Below, piece after piece: positions 37,367 to 45,755 of a DNA stretch of 64,000 bases. Every line of letters starts with the position of its first letter. Within the stretch, counting starts at the first letter, position 1. Below the pieces are notes generated by a model. That model worked only from the letters and a program-made list of their open reading frames with translations. It did not search any database and was not told the origin of the DNA. Source of the DNA: Agrobacterium tumefaciens (GTDB lineage: Bacteria; Pseudomonadota; Alphaproteobacteria; Rhizobiales; Rhizobiaceae); the NCBI RefSeq assembly GCF_005221325.1, contig NZ_CP039888.1, positions 682,001-746,000 on the forward strand. Direction: 5' to 3'. The translations under genes were made by a program, and so were the position numbers.

Positions 37367-38635
37367 ATGACGGACCAGATGACGAAACCGGCCCCGATGA
37401 CCGTCGCGCCGCAGGTGAAAGCCGTGCCCGATACGGTGACGGCCGCCTTCGACGACTTCATGGAGGCCTTCGAGACCTTCCGCGAAACCAACGACCAGCG
37501 GCTTGCCGATATCGAGCGCAAGATGGGGGCGGATGTCGTGACCCGCGACAAGCTCGACCGCATCGACAAGGCGCTCGACGACAACCGCAGGATCATGGAC
37601 GATCTCGCGCTCAAGAAGGCGCGCCCCGCACTTGGCCGTAAGGAGGCACCTTCCCACGATGCCGAGGAGCACAAGGCGGCTTTCGAGGCCTATATCCGCC
37701 GTGGCGAGGAGGGCGCGCTGCGCGATCTGGAGGCCAAGGCCTTCGCCGGCTCGACCGGGGCCGACGGTGGTTTTCTGCTGCCGAGCGAAACGGATGGCGA
37801 AATCGGCCGGCGCATGACGGCGATTTCGCCAATCCGGGCGCTGGCGACCGTGCGGCAGGTTTCCGCCGCCGTGCTGAAGAAACCCTTCGCACTCGGTGGG
37901 ATGACGACCGGCTGGGTTTCCGAAACGGCGGCACGCCCGCAGACGGCAACGCCGCAGCTTGCCGAACTGTCCTTCCCGACCATGGAGCTTTATGCCATGC
38001 CGGCGGCAACCCAGGGGCTGCTGGATGATGCCGCAGTCGATATCGAAGCGTGGATTGCCTCGGAGGTGGATATCGCCTTTGCCGAACAGGAGGCCGCCGC
38101 CTTCATCGCCGGTGATGGCGTCAACAAGCCCAAGGGTTTCCTGTCCTATACGACCGTCGCCAATGATGGCTGGAGCTGGGGCAATATCGGTTATGTCGCG
38201 ACCGGCGTTTCTGCCGGTTTCGCCTCAGCCGGGCCGATGGACGTGCTGCTTGATGCCGTTTATGCGCTGAAGGCCGGCCATCGCCAGAACGGCACCTTCC
38301 TGATGAACCGCAAGACGCAAGGAGCGCTGCGCCGCTTCAAGGATACCAGCGGCGCCTATCTCTGGCACCCGCCGGCCGCCGCCGGCCAGCCGGCCTCGCT
38401 GATGGGCTTTCCGGTAACGGAGGCGGAAGACATGCCTGGTGTGGCGGCCAACAGCTTCGCCATCGCCTTCGGTGATTTCCGCGCCGGCTACCTCGTCATC
38501 GATCGCACCGGGGTGCGCATCCTGCGCGATCCCTATTCGGCCAAACCCTACGTGCTGTTCTACACTACCAAGCGCGTGGGTGGCGGCGTGCAGAATTTCG
38601 AGGCGATCAAGCTGGTGAAATTCGGGGTGAATTGA
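37367..38635 (+). CDS. GTA major capsid protein (gp5, HK97 fold)
   Basis: A 422-residue HK97-type capsid protein. An N-terminal delta domain with predicted coiled coil (about residues 20-80, FMEAFETFRETNDQRLADIE) acts as an internal scaffold that the protease removes. The shell domain follows from about residue 115 (GADGGFLLPSETDGEIGRRM, PFALGGMTTGWVSETAARPQ, MNRKTQGALRRFKDTSGAYL) and ends NFEAIKLVKFGVN. Intact over the whole length. AAGGAAAA precedes ATG 37367. It is followed by the type B repeat pair. Confidence 0.95.
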   Translation: MTDQMTKPAPMTVAPQVKAVPDTVTAAFDDFMEAFETFRETNDQRLADIERKMGADVVTRDKLDRIDKALDDNRRIMDDLALKKARPALGRKEAPSHDAEEHKAAFEAYIRRGEEGALRDLEAKAFAGSTGADGGFLLPSETDGEIGRRMTAISPIRALATVRQVSAAVLKKPFALGGMTTGWVSETAARPQTATPQLAELSFPTMELYAMPAATQGLLDDAAVDIEAWIASEVDIAFAEQEAAAFIAGDGVNKPKGFLSYTTVANDGWSWGNIGYVATGVSAGFASAGPMDVLLDAVYALKAGHRQNGTFLMNRKTQGALRRFKDTSGAYLWHPPAAAGQPASLMGFPVTEAEDMPGVAANSFAIAFGDFRAGYLVIDRTGVRILRDPYSAKPYVLFYTTKRVGGGVQNFEAIKLVKFGVN

Positions 38636-38655
38636 TAGGCGCAGTGCTGCCCTTT

Positions 38656-38780
38656 TCTTCTCCCCGCCGGGGAGAAGATGCCCGGAAGGGGCAGATGAGG
38701 GGGCCAGCTCTTCGCATCTCTCTGCCGTAGCCCCCTCATCCGGCGCTGCGCGCCACCTTCTCCCGGGCTGGGAGAAGAAA
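38656..38780. repeat. Type B repeat pair inside the GTA cluster
   Basis: Two palindromes (38656-38678 and 38757-38777) flank a GCAGATGAGGGGGC / CCCCCTCATCCGGC inverted pair. The same layout occurs at 58981-59104. It lies between the capsid gene and gp6, and a stem-loop here could dampen transcription from the abundant capsid gene into the tail genes. Confidence 0.7.
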
Positions 38781-38830
38781 CAAGCGGCACCCGCTCTCTC
38801 CCCATTCGATTGCTTCCTTCCGGAGACCCC

Positions 38831-39400
38831 ATGACCTATGCCCTCATTTATCCGCCGCAGGCGGAACCGTTGACGCTTGCCGAGGTTAAGGCGCATCTGC
38901 GTCTCGACGGCAACGAGGAGGACGCGCTTCTTGCCGCACTGCTGCGCACCGCCCGCGAGCATCTGGAGCGGGTGACCGGCCTCTGCCTCATCCGCCAGAC
39001 CTGGCGGCTCTACCTTGATCGGTGGCCTGAGACCGGCGTGATTCTGATTGGCAAGGGACCGGTGCAAGCCATCGAAACGATTCTGGTTTTTGACGGTGAG
39101 GGCCGTGCGGCGGTTATCACCGGCGCTGATAGATTGCTCGACGGCGCGGCGCGCCCGGCGCGGCTGTGGCTGCGCAATCCGCCGAGCCCCGGCCGGGCGA
39201 TGAACGGTATCGAGATCGATTTCCTTGCTGGGTACGGCGAGGCCGGCACGGATGTGCCTGACACGCTGAAACGCGCCATGCTGATGCATGTCGCCCAGAT
39301 GTTCGCCTTTCGCGGCGCGGTCGCGCCGGAAAACCAGCCTGCGGCGGTTCCTGCCGGTTACGAGCGACTGGTGGCGCCCTTCTGCCGCCGGGGGCTTTGA
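38831..39400 (+). CDS. GTA head-tail connector (gp6)
   Basis: A 189-residue protein of the phage head-tail connector (phiE125 gp8/HK97 gp6-type) family: LTLAEVKAHLRLDGNEEDAL, TAREHLERVTGLCLIRQTWR and IDFLAGYGEAGTDVPDTLKR are typical. It forms the adaptor ring beneath the portal. CGGAGA precedes ATG 38831. It continues the structural operon after the repeat. Confidence 0.9.
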   Translation: MTYALIYPPQAEPLTLAEVKAHLRLDGNEEDALLAALLRTAREHLERVTGLCLIRQTWRLYLDRWPETGVILIGKGPVQAIETILVFDGEGRAAVITGADRLLDGAARPARLWLRNPPSPGRAMNGIEIDFLAGYGEAGTDVPDTLKRAMLMHVAQMFAFRGAVAPENQPAAVPAGYERLVAPFCRRGL

Positions 39401-39403
39401 GCC

Positions 39404-39739
39404 ATGAACCTCATCTTTCTCGACCCCGGCAAGCTGACGGCGCGGCTTGACCTGGAGCTGCGCACCGAGGCACCCGACGGGCAGGGCGGTGCGACGGAGG
39501 GCTGGACTGTGCTGCGGTCGCTCTGGGCGGCCATCGAACCGGTTTCCGAGGCCTCCCATGAGCGGGCCTCGGCCGAGGGGGTGACGATTACCCACCGCGT
39601 CTGGCTGGCCTTTCGCAGCGACGTCACTGCCGACATGCGCTTTCGCAAAGGTTCCCGCATTCTGGCGATCAGGGCGACGATGGACCCCGACGAGACCCGT
39701 CGCTTCATCGTCTGCCGGTGCGAGGAGGAAAGTCGATGA
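39404..39739 (+). CDS. GTA head-closure/head-tail adaptor (gp7)
   Basis: A 111-residue phage head-tail joining (SPP1 gp16-like) protein: KLTARLDLELRTEAPDGQGG then GWTVLRSLWAAIEPVSEASH and a C-terminal RFRKGSRILAIRATMDPDE strand. It plugs the head and receives the tail. It begins 3 bases after gp6 and its stop overlaps the gp8 start (ATGA), indicating tightly coupled expression. Confidence 0.9.
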   Translation: MNLIFLDPGKLTARLDLELRTEAPDGQGGATEGWTVLRSLWAAIEPVSEASHERASAEGVTITHRVWLAFRSDVTADMRFRKGSRILAIRATMDPDETRRFIVCRCEEESR

Positions 39740-40131
39740 GCGCTGCCAACGCATTGTTGCAGGGGATTTTCACGCGGTTGACGGGCGATGTGGCGCTCGT
39801 GGCGCTCATCCCCGGCGGCATTGTCGATCGGCTTCTGCCGCGCGCGGTTCTGCCATGCATCGTGATCGGCGATCTCGAAAGCCGGGACTATTCGACGGCG
39901 ACGGAAAAAGCCGAGGAGCATTTCCTGTCGCTGCAAATCTGGAGCGATGCCAATGGCCGCAAGGGCACGGGGGAGATCACCGCACGGGTGAAGAACCTGC
40001 TCGACGATGCGGCGCTGCCGATTGCCGGCGTCTCCCTCGTCAATCTGCAGCTTGTCTCCAGCCGCTCGCGGCGCGAGGCGAAGACCAGGAATTTTGTCGC
40101 GGAGATGCGTTTCCGGGCGGTGACGGAATAG
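39736..40131 (+). CDS. GTA tail terminator (gp8, DUF3168)
   Basis: A 131-residue protein of the DUF3168 tail-completion family: LQGIFTRLTGDVALVALIPG, LPCIVIGDLESRDYSTATEK, HFLSLQIWSDANGRKGTGEI and a C-terminal FVAEMRFRAVTE. It caps the tail tube at the head-proximal end. It starts within the gp7 stop codon. The tail operon is interrupted right after it by a gene on the opposite strand. Confidence 0.9.
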   Translation: MSAANALLQGIFTRLTGDVALVALIPGGIVDRLLPRAVLPCIVIGDLESRDYSTATEKAEEHFLSLQIWSDANGRKGTGEITARVKNLLDDAALPIAGVSLVNLQLVSSRSRREAKTRNFVAEMRFRAVTE

Positions 40132-40138
40132 TGCTGTT

Positions 40139-41338
40139 TCAGGAGCCTTGTTGACGCACGGTTCGCCACAAAGCGATCAACAGTAGGAACGAAATGCCGA
40201 TCAGCACGGCGGCGATACCAAGCATGGCCGCCACTCCGCCGCGATCCAGCGCCAGCGTGAAAATGACCGGCGCGACGGCAATGGCGAGGTTCTGCGGCAA
40301 AGAGATGCGTGCAGCCTGAAGCCCATAGTCCTCAGGCGAAAACACCGCAAGTGGCAGCACGGCCCGGCTGACGGTGAGCACGCCGGCGCCGAAACCGAAA
40401 AACACGATGAAGGCGATGAAGGACGGCATGGCCGGGGCAAAGCCAAGCAACAGCAGCAGCGACAGGAATAGCAGACAGAGGCCAATCGCGGCGGTGACAA
40501 AGGGGTTGCCGCGTTTTCCAAGCAGGAAATCCAGCCCGCGCGCCGTAATTGCCAGCAGGCTGCGTGCAGATGCCAGCTGCACGGCAAACGATTGTGTTGC
40601 ACCCGCCTGTACCAAGAGCAGCGGCAGCAGCGGCGACAGGCCAAAGGTCGTAAAGGCGCTGATCGTCGTCATGGCCGCCAGAAGCAGAAAGGCGCGGCGC
40701 GTATCGGCTGGGGATGGCGAAAGGGCGTCGGCTTTCTGCCGCGTTACCTCCTTGCGGGCCGGACGGCCGGGAAGGACGAAGAGATAGAGCGGCAGAAGGA
40801 CGAAGATCTGCAGACAGGCATAAAGCACAAGCGTGCCGCGCCAGCCGAAGTACTGTTCCGCCAGCGCGGTGACGGGCAGAAAAACCGCCCCTGAAAGGCC
40901 GGTGAACAGCATCAGAAGCGTCAACAATCGGCCGCTTTCCGCACCGACGCGCTCCACCACCGCCGTATGGGCGGCCGTCGTCAACCCGCAGGTCGCGGCC
41001 AGACCCATGACGGCCCAGCCGAAAAGATAGCTCGTGACACCGCCCGAAAAGGCAAGCACGGCAAAACCGGCGGCGAAGAGCACGGAACCGGTCACCAGCA
41101 CGGGCGCCGCACCGCGGCGGACGAGCATTCTGCCAAGCAACGGCCCGCAAAGCGCGCTGATCAGCATCATGATGGTGAGACCGGCAAAAACGATCTCGTT
41201 GCCGATCGCCAGTTCATTGCCGATCCGTGGCGCGAGAATGGCCAGCATATCGAAACCGCTGCCCCAGCTGACGATCTGCCCAAGCGCCAGCACGCCGATA
41301 AGGCGCACGCGGGACGTCATGGGGGCGGCGTCGGACAT
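40139..41338 (-). CDS. MFS transporter inserted antisense in the GTA cluster
   Basis: A 399-residue, 12-helix major facilitator (SRVRLIGVLALGQIVSWGSG, AGLTIMMLISALCGPLLGRM, LRRG-type loop RRGAAPVLVTGSVLFAAGFA), likely a small-molecule efflux permease of unknown substrate. It is read against the GTA genes and fills the whole space between gp8 (stop 40131) and gp9 (start 41429), ending 7 bases after gp8. The start at ATG 41338 has a weak ribosome-binding site. No regulator is adjacent. Confidence 0.88.
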   Translation of the reverse strand: MSDAAPMTSRVRLIGVLALGQIVSWGSGFDMLAILAPRIGNELAIGNEIVFAGLTIMMLISALCGPLLGRMLVRRGAAPVLVTGSVLFAAGFAVLAFSGGVTSYLFGWAVMGLAATCGLTTAAHTAVVERVGAESGRLLTLLMLFTGLSGAVFLPVTALAEQYFGWRGTLVLYACLQIFVLLPLYLFVLPGRPARKEVTRQKADALSPSPADTRRAFLLLAAMTTISAFTTFGLSPLLPLLLVQAGATQSFAVQLASARSLLAITARGLDFLLGKRGNPFVTAAIGLCLLFLSLLLLLGFAPAMPSFIAFIVFFGFGAGVLTVSRAVLPLAVFSPEDYGLQAARISLPQNLAIAVAPVIFTLALDRGGVAAMLGIAAVLIGISFLLLIALWRTVRQQGS

Positions 41339-41428
41339 GGTGAGATCGCGGGGTGCGAGGGGCAGGAAACCATTTGGTAGCAGGCCCGCCGCACCCCCGC
41401 AACAGCAATCGGGATGAAAGGAAACAAC

Positions 41429-41836
41429 ATGGTAGCGCAGAAGGGCAAGGACCTGCTGCTGAAGATCGACAATGCCGGTGCCACTGTCACAGTGGCAGGG
41501 TTGAGGACAAAACGGCTGGCCTTCAATGCGCAGGCGGTCGATGTGACGGATGCTGAAAGCGCCGGCCGCTGGCGCGAGCTTCTCTCCGGCGCCGGCGTGC
41601 AGCGGGCATCGCTGACGGCGTCCGGCATCTTCAAGGACCAGGCAAGCGATGCTTTGGTGCGCGGCGCGTTTTTCGCCGGCACCATTCCAGGCTGGCAGAT
41701 CGTCATTCCCGATTTCGGCACCATTGCCGGACCGTTCCAGATCGTGGCGCTTGAATATTCGGGCCGCCACGATGGCGAGGTGCAATTCGAGATCGCGCTG
41801 GAATCCGCCGGTCTTCTCACATTCGGAGTACTGTGA
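41429..41836 (+). CDS. GTA major tail tube protein (gp9, TP901-1 type)
   Basis: A 135-residue phage major tail protein: GKDLLLKIDNAGATVTVAGL, TKRLAFNAQAVDVTDAESAG, SLTASGIFKDQASDALVRGA and DFGTIAGPFQIVALEYSGRH are the signature blocks of the TP901-1 major tail family. It polymerises into the tail tube. AAAGGAAA lies 6 bases before ATG 41429. It resumes the GTA operon after the MFS insertion and shares one base with gp10. Confidence 0.93.
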   Translation: MVAQKGKDLLLKIDNAGATVTVAGLRTKRLAFNAQAVDVTDAESAGRWRELLSGAGVQRASLTASGIFKDQASDALVRGAFFAGTIPGWQIVIPDFGTIAGPFQIVALEYSGRHDGEVQFEIALESAGLLTFGVL

Positions 41837-42195
41837 TGCCTGAGCGTTTGCGTTACGGACGGGCGAACCGTCATCGCGGCGAGATCGAGGCGCTGATCGA
41901 CGGCGAGAGGCGCATCCTGTGCCTGACGCTCGGCGCGCTCGCCGAACTCGAAACCGCCTTTGCAGCCGATGACCTCACCGCACTCGCCGAGCGTTTCGCC
42001 AGCGGCCGCATGAAGGCCGCCGACATGATCCGGGTCATCGGCGCGGGTTTGCGCGGCGCGGGCAACGTGTTTTCAGACGAGGATGTCGCCACTGCTACGG
42101 TGGAAGGCGGCATTGCCGGTCACGCCGCAATCGTCGCCGATCTCCTGACCGCCACCTTCGGCGGCTTCAAAGGTGATCCAATACCGGGCCCTTGA
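41836..42195 (+). CDS. GTA gp10 (GTA_gp10 family tail assembly protein)
   Basis: A 119-residue protein of the GTA_gp10 family: ANRHRGEIEALIDGERRILC, LTLGALAELETAFAADDLTA and GHAAIVADLLTATFGG. These proteins probably act with the small following gene as tail-assembly chaperones. Its ATG overlaps the last base of the gp9 stop. The following gene overlaps its stop. Confidence 0.9.
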   Translation: MPERLRYGRANRHRGEIEALIDGERRILCLTLGALAELETAFAADDLTALAERFASGRMKAADMIRVIGAGLRGAGNVFSDEDVATATVEGGIAGHAAIVADLLTATFGGFKGDPIPGP

Positions 42196-42401
42196 ATGCC
42201 GCAGCAGGCGAGGCGGCAAAACGCCCCTTTCCCTGGCCGGCTGTCATCCATGCCGGCCTCTGCCTGCTGCGGCTTTCTTCCGAAACCTTCTGGCGGCTGA
42301 CTCCAAGGGAGTTCTTCGCGATGACGGGCGGCAACGCCGTTCCGCACGGCCCTGATCGCCAGGCGATGGAGGCGATGATGCGGCGGTTTCCGGATGGGTG
42401 A
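42192..42401 (+). CDS. GTA gp10.1, tail assembly chaperone (rcc01693 family)
   Basis: A 69-residue protein: GLCLLRLSSETFWRLTPREF then a C-terminal helix DRQAMEAMMRRFPDG match the small rcc01693/phage tail assembly chaperone family found in all GTA clusters. The start must be TTG 42192, because the only ATG nearby (42196) is in another frame; the TTG overlaps the gp10 stop (TTGA), so it is translated by coupling. Two genes on the opposite strand follow before gp11. Confidence 0.8.
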   Translation: MNAAAGEAAKRPFPWPAVIHAGLCLLRLSSETFWRLTPREFFAMTGGNAVPHGPDRQAMEAMMRRFPDG

Positions 42402-42406
42402 TGACG

Positions 42407-42811
42407 TCAGGGCATCTTTCGCGGCCGGCCGCCCTTAGCACCGTTGGCGCGGCTGGCGGCCGTCTTGGCCGGAGAACGGGATTGCCCGCCCTTGCGCTGG
42501 GCTTCCATGAAGGTGCGGCTGCCGAAAATGCCGTCCATCAGGCCAGCGATCGTATAGTCGACATCGAGGCTTTCCCAATGCAGGCCAGTCTCGCCGAGAA
42601 GTTCAACTTCGGCGAGCTGCTCCGCCGTGGCGTCCTGCAAACCTTCCAGCGCCCGCGCCGGAAACATGAAGCAGGCGCCATTGGTGAAATCGACGATGAC
42701 CCGCGCCGATGTCGCTTCGAAACGCACGGAGACGGGAATGGGGCGCCCTGCGCGCTCCTTTTGCCAGCGCTCCTTGGCGGCGGCGAGTTCGGTATCGCTG
42801 ACATCAACCAT
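42407..42811 (-). CDS. DUF2442 domain-containing protein (possible antitoxin)
   Basis: A 134-residue protein containing a DUF2442 domain (VSVRFEATSARVIVDFTNGA and LAEVELLGETGLHWESLDVD) and a basic C-terminal extension (SRSPAKTAASRANGAKGGRP) that may bind DNA. DUF2442 is often encoded just downstream of DUF4160, and the pair has been proposed as a toxin-antitoxin module. It overlaps the DUF4160 gene by 8 bases and is read against the GTA genes. GGAGACG precedes ATG 42811. Confidence 0.8.
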   Translation of the reverse strand: MVDVSDTELAAAKERWQKERAGRPIPVSVRFEATSARVIVDFTNGACFMFPARALEGLQDATAEQLAEVELLGETGLHWESLDVDYTIAGLMDGIFGSRTFMEAQRKGGQSRSPAKTAASRANGAKGGRPRKMP

Positions 42812-43031
42812 GATATCGTCTCCAGGTCTCCAAAAACAGCGTCCGGTGCTCTTCGATCACGGCAAGGGCGCGCCGAACGTCCCGGTCCGACATGCCGCCC
42901 TGCGTGAGAACGGTGAGGCGGACAATATCGATACGGGCTTCACCCTCTCCATAGACATGGGCATGCGGCGGCTCGTGATCGGCCGTGTAGATGACGAAAC
43001 GCATGCCATGCTGGCGCAGAACGGTGACCAT
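42804..43031 (-). CDS. DUF4160 domain-containing protein (possible toxin)
   Basis: About 75 residues: MVTVLRQHGMRFVIYTADHE with PPHAHVYGEGEARI and a C-terminal ALAVIEEHRTLFLETWRRYH match DUF4160, including the DHEPPHxHV motif. Start at ATG 43031 aligns with family N-termini (M-x-T-V-L-R); ATG 43040 is also in frame. It is the first gene of the antisense pair and overlaps the DUF2442 gene. Toxin activity is only inferred from the pair's arrangement. Confidence 0.8.
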   Translation of the reverse strand: MVTVLRQHGMRFVIYTADHEPPHAHVYGEGEARIDIVRLTVLTQGGMSDRDVRRALAVIEEHRTLFLETWRRYHG

Positions 43032-43145
43032 GAGAACCATAACCCATGAAGTTGGGTTTTAAAAGGACTTGGGCTGAAGCAATCGGTTTTTAAAAAGCTG
43101 TTTCAGCACCATGCATTCCCCAGTTGAATCAGAAAGGCAAGCGCG

Positions 43146-43727
43146 ATGGCGGGTGAAGGATCGATTGCGGAGAATCGCGAGGAGGCCGAAGCGCTTTCCG
43201 AGGTGATGGGTGATCTCGAACGGCGCTCGGAGCGGTTCGGGGCGGCGCTGACCTCTGCCTTGCAGGCGGCGACGACGGGCGGCAAGGGGCTGGACGATGT
43301 GTTGCGCGGGCTGGGGCAGCGGCTGTCCAGCATTGCGCTTTCGGCCGGGCTGAAACCACTGGAAAACATGATCGGCAACGCCGTTGGCGGGTTGTTGAAT
43401 GGCGGCGGTTCGCTCTTCGCCTTTGCCGATGGCGGAGTGCCGGGGCGGGCCATCACGCCTTTTGCGGAGGGTGGGGTCGTCTCCAGCCCCGCCTTTTTCC
43501 CGATGGGTGGGGGGCTCGGCCTGATGGGGGAAGCGGGGGCGGAGGCAATCCTGCCGCTGAAGCGCGGGTCGGATGGCGCGCTGGGTGTCGCAGCGCCCTC
43601 GGGCGGGGGCGCGGCGCAGATCGTTTTTAACGTGACGGCCACCGATGCGGCGAGTTTCCGCAAAAGCGAAGGGCAGATCGCCGCCATGCTGGCGCGCAGC
43701 GTCGGGCGTGGCCAACGGGGATTGTGA
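43146..43727 (+). CDS. GTA tail tape measure protein (gp11)
   Basis: A 193-residue, Gly/Ala-rich protein: helical start (ENREEAEALSEVMGDLERRS), GGKGLDDVLRGLGQRLSSIA, and a glycine-rich domain with FADGGVPGRAITPFAEGGVV and GEAGAEAILPLKRGSDGALG, all typical of phage tape measure proteins. Tape measures set tail length; this one is short, in keeping with the short tails of GTAs. AAGG precedes ATG 43146. It follows the antisense DUF4160/DUF2442 pair. Confidence 0.9.
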   Translation: MAGEGSIAENREEAEALSEVMGDLERRSERFGAALTSALQAATTGGKGLDDVLRGLGQRLSSIALSAGLKPLENMIGNAVGGLLNGGGSLFAFADGGVPGRAITPFAEGGVVSSPAFFPMGGGLGLMGEAGAEAILPLKRGSDGALGVAAPSGGGAAQIVFNVTATDAASFRKSEGQIAAMLARSVGRGQRGL

Positions 43728-43787
43728 CGCGGGAGTTCCCCGCGTCTCCCACGTCCCAACCAGCAAAACGAATCCAGGAACAACCAC

Positions 43788-44426
43788 ATGGCGGCATTTC
43801 ATGAAGTGCGGTTTCCGCTGCGGCTGGCGCTCGGCGTCAGCGGCGGGCCGGTGCGGCGCACCGATATCGTCAATCTTTCCAACGGCCGCGAGAACCGCAA
43901 TCAGCGCTGGCGGAATGCCAGGCGCGCCTATGATGCCGGCTCCGGCATTCGCTCCGTCGCCGATCTCTACGAGGTGATGGCCTTTTTCGAGGCGCGGCGC
44001 GGGGAGCTTTACGGTTTCCGCTTTCGCGATCCGGTGGATTTCAAATCCTGCCCGCCGGGAGAGACACCCGCTGCGACCGACCAGAGGATCGGCACCGGCG
44101 ACGGGGTGACGACGGGTTTTCAGCTCTTGAAGACCTATGCCGATGCCGGTGGTTCGTTTTCCCGGCGGATCGATAAGCCGATCGAAGGGTCGGTCATCGT
44201 TTCGGTCGAGGGGGTGAAGGCCGCATCGTCCGATCTCTCGGTCGATCATGCGAGCGGCATGGTGACATTCCGGGCCGGGCGGGCACCGCCTGCCGGTGCG
44301 GCGATCCGCGCCGGTTTCGAATTCGACGTGCCGGTGCGCTTCGCTATCGACCGTATCGACATCAACGTGACCGCCTTTGAAGCCGGCCGCATTCCCTCCA
44401 TTCCACTGATGGAAATCCTGCCATGA
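43788..44426 (+). CDS. GTA distal tail protein (gp12, DUF2460)
   Basis: A 212-residue DUF2460 protein: FHEVRFPLRLALGVSGGPVR, RTDIVNLSNGRENRNQRWRN, EVMAFFEARRGELYGFRFRD and a C-terminal RFAIDRIDINVTAFEAGRIP. In the RcGTA structure this family forms the distal tail ring. AGGAA precedes ATG 43788 and the stop overlaps the gp13 start (ATGA). Confidence 0.93.
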   Translation: MAAFHEVRFPLRLALGVSGGPVRRTDIVNLSNGRENRNQRWRNARRAYDAGSGIRSVADLYEVMAFFEARRGELYGFRFRDPVDFKSCPPGETPAATDQRIGTGDGVTTGFQLLKTYADAGGSFSRRIDKPIEGSVIVSVEGVKAASSDLSVDHASGMVTFRAGRAPPAGAAIRAGFEFDVPVRFAIDRIDINVTAFEAGRIPSIPLMEILP

Positions 44427-45307
44427 AGATCATGCCCGCTGCCCTTGCCGATCATCTGAAAGCGGACGCCACGACCACCTGCCATTGCTGGCGGGTGATG
44501 CTGAAAAACGGCGTCGTGATGGGGTTTACCGATCATGACGAGACGCTGTCCTTCGGCGGCACATCCTATCTTGCCGCCAGCGGTTTCTCCGCGAGCGACA
44601 GCGACGGCGAAACCGGCCTTGGCGCGAGCGCCGGCGAGGTGTCTGGTGGTTTTTCGAGCGAGGCGATTGCCGAAGAGGATCTTGCCGCCGGGCGTTTCGA
44701 TGGCGCGAAGGTGGAGCTTTTTCTCGTCAACTGGCAGGCGCCGGATCAGCATGTGCTTCTCAGCCTGCGCGAGATCGGCGAGGTGACGCGGGCCGGCGGG
44801 GCCTTCCGCGCCGAATTGCGCAGCATCGCCCATCGCCTTGGCCAGCCGCAGGGCAGGAGCTATGGGCGGCGCTGCGATGCCGCGCTGGGCGACGGGCGTT
44901 GCGGCGTCGATCTCACGCGGCTGACCGGCCATGGCAGTGTTGCGGCGGTGGATGCTTCCGGCAAGCTGCTGGTCTCGGGGCTCGATGCTTTTACCGAGGG
45001 TTTCTTCAGCCGGGGCAAGCTTGGGTTTTTGACCGGCAGACTCGCCGGCAAAGGTTTCGATCTCGACGGCCACGAGCGGGGTGACGGCGGCGTGCTTCTC
45101 TCTTTCTGGCTGGCGCCGGAAGAGATGCCGTCGCCGGGAGACTGCTTTTCCGTGACCGCCGGCTGCGACAAGAGTTTCGCCACCTGCAAGGCGAAATTCG
45201 CCAATCATCTGAATTTCAGGGGTTTCCCGCATCTGCCTGGGGCGGATTTTGCCTACTCCTACGCAAGCGGTGGTCAAAGCCATGACGGCGGAGTGCTGTT
45301 TCCATGA
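44423..45307 (+). CDS. GTA hub protein (gp13, DUF2163/phage_BR0599)
   Basis: A 294-residue protein with an N-terminal DUF2163 domain (CHCWRVMLKNGVVMGFTDHD, EVTRAGGAFRAELRSIAHRL) and a C-terminal phage_BR0599 domain. Conserved cysteines in GRRCDAALGDGRCGVD and GCDKSFATCKAKF are at the positions reported to hold an iron-sulfur cluster in the RcGTA hub. It joins the tail tube to the tip. The start overlaps gp12 and the stop overlaps gp14. Confidence 0.92.
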   Translation: MKIMPAALADHLKADATTTCHCWRVMLKNGVVMGFTDHDETLSFGGTSYLAASGFSASDSDGETGLGASAGEVSGGFSSEAIAEEDLAAGRFDGAKVELFLVNWQAPDQHVLLSLREIGEVTRAGGAFRAELRSIAHRLGQPQGRSYGRRCDAALGDGRCGVDLTRLTGHGSVAAVDASGKLLVSGLDAFTEGFFSRGKLGFLTGRLAGKGFDLDGHERGDGGVLLSFWLAPEEMPSPGDCFSVTAGCDKSFATCKAKFANHLNFRGFPHLPGADFAYSYASGGQSHDGGVLFP

Positions 45308-45738
45308 GTGATACGGCAGGAAAAGTGCTGGCGTTGGCCGAAAGCTGGATCGGCACGCCCTACAGGCATCAGGCCTCGTTGCAGGGCGTCGGCTGCGATT
45401 GCCTCGGCCTGATCCGCGGCGTCTGGCGCGGACTTTACGGGCACGAACCGGAATTGCCGCCGCCCTATGCCCCGGACTGGGCCGAACGCGGCGGCGAGGA
45501 TCGGCTGATGGCGGCGGCGAAGCGCCACTTCACCATGCTTTCGGGCATGTCGGAGGCCGCGCCGGGAGACCTGCTGCTATTTCGCTGGAGGGCCGATGCG
45601 GCGGCGAAACATCTCGGCATCCTCGCCGGGCCGGAACATTTCATCCACGCGTATGAACAGGCAGCGGTGGTGCGGTCGGCTCTCGTGCCGGGCTGGAAGC
45701 GGCGTATTGCCGGGACTTTTCGGTTTCCCGATCCCTGA
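45304..45738 (+). CDS. GTA NlpC/P60 peptidase (gp14)
   Basis: A 144-residue cysteine peptidase: VLALAESWIGTPYRHQASLQ, GVGCDCLGLIRGVWRGLYG (catalytic Cys33 in the DCxGL motif) and KHLGILAGPEHFIHAYE (catalytic His). These tail-tip peptidases cut peptide cross-links in the recipient's cell wall. It starts within the gp13 stop and is followed 17 bases later by gp15. Confidence 0.92.
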   Translation: MSDTAGKVLALAESWIGTPYRHQASLQGVGCDCLGLIRGVWRGLYGHEPELPPPYAPDWAERGGEDRLMAAAKRHFTMLSGMSEAAPGDLLLFRWRADAAAKHLGILAGPEHFIHAYEQAAVVRSALVPGWKRRIAGTFRFPDP

Positions 45739-45755
45739 AATTTTGCGAGGCAAAC

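Noticed and set aside
40139..41338. The MFS gene as a true GTA component
   Set aside because: It is antisense, has a 12-helix transporter pattern and no counterpart in the RcGTA gene set; treated as an insertion.
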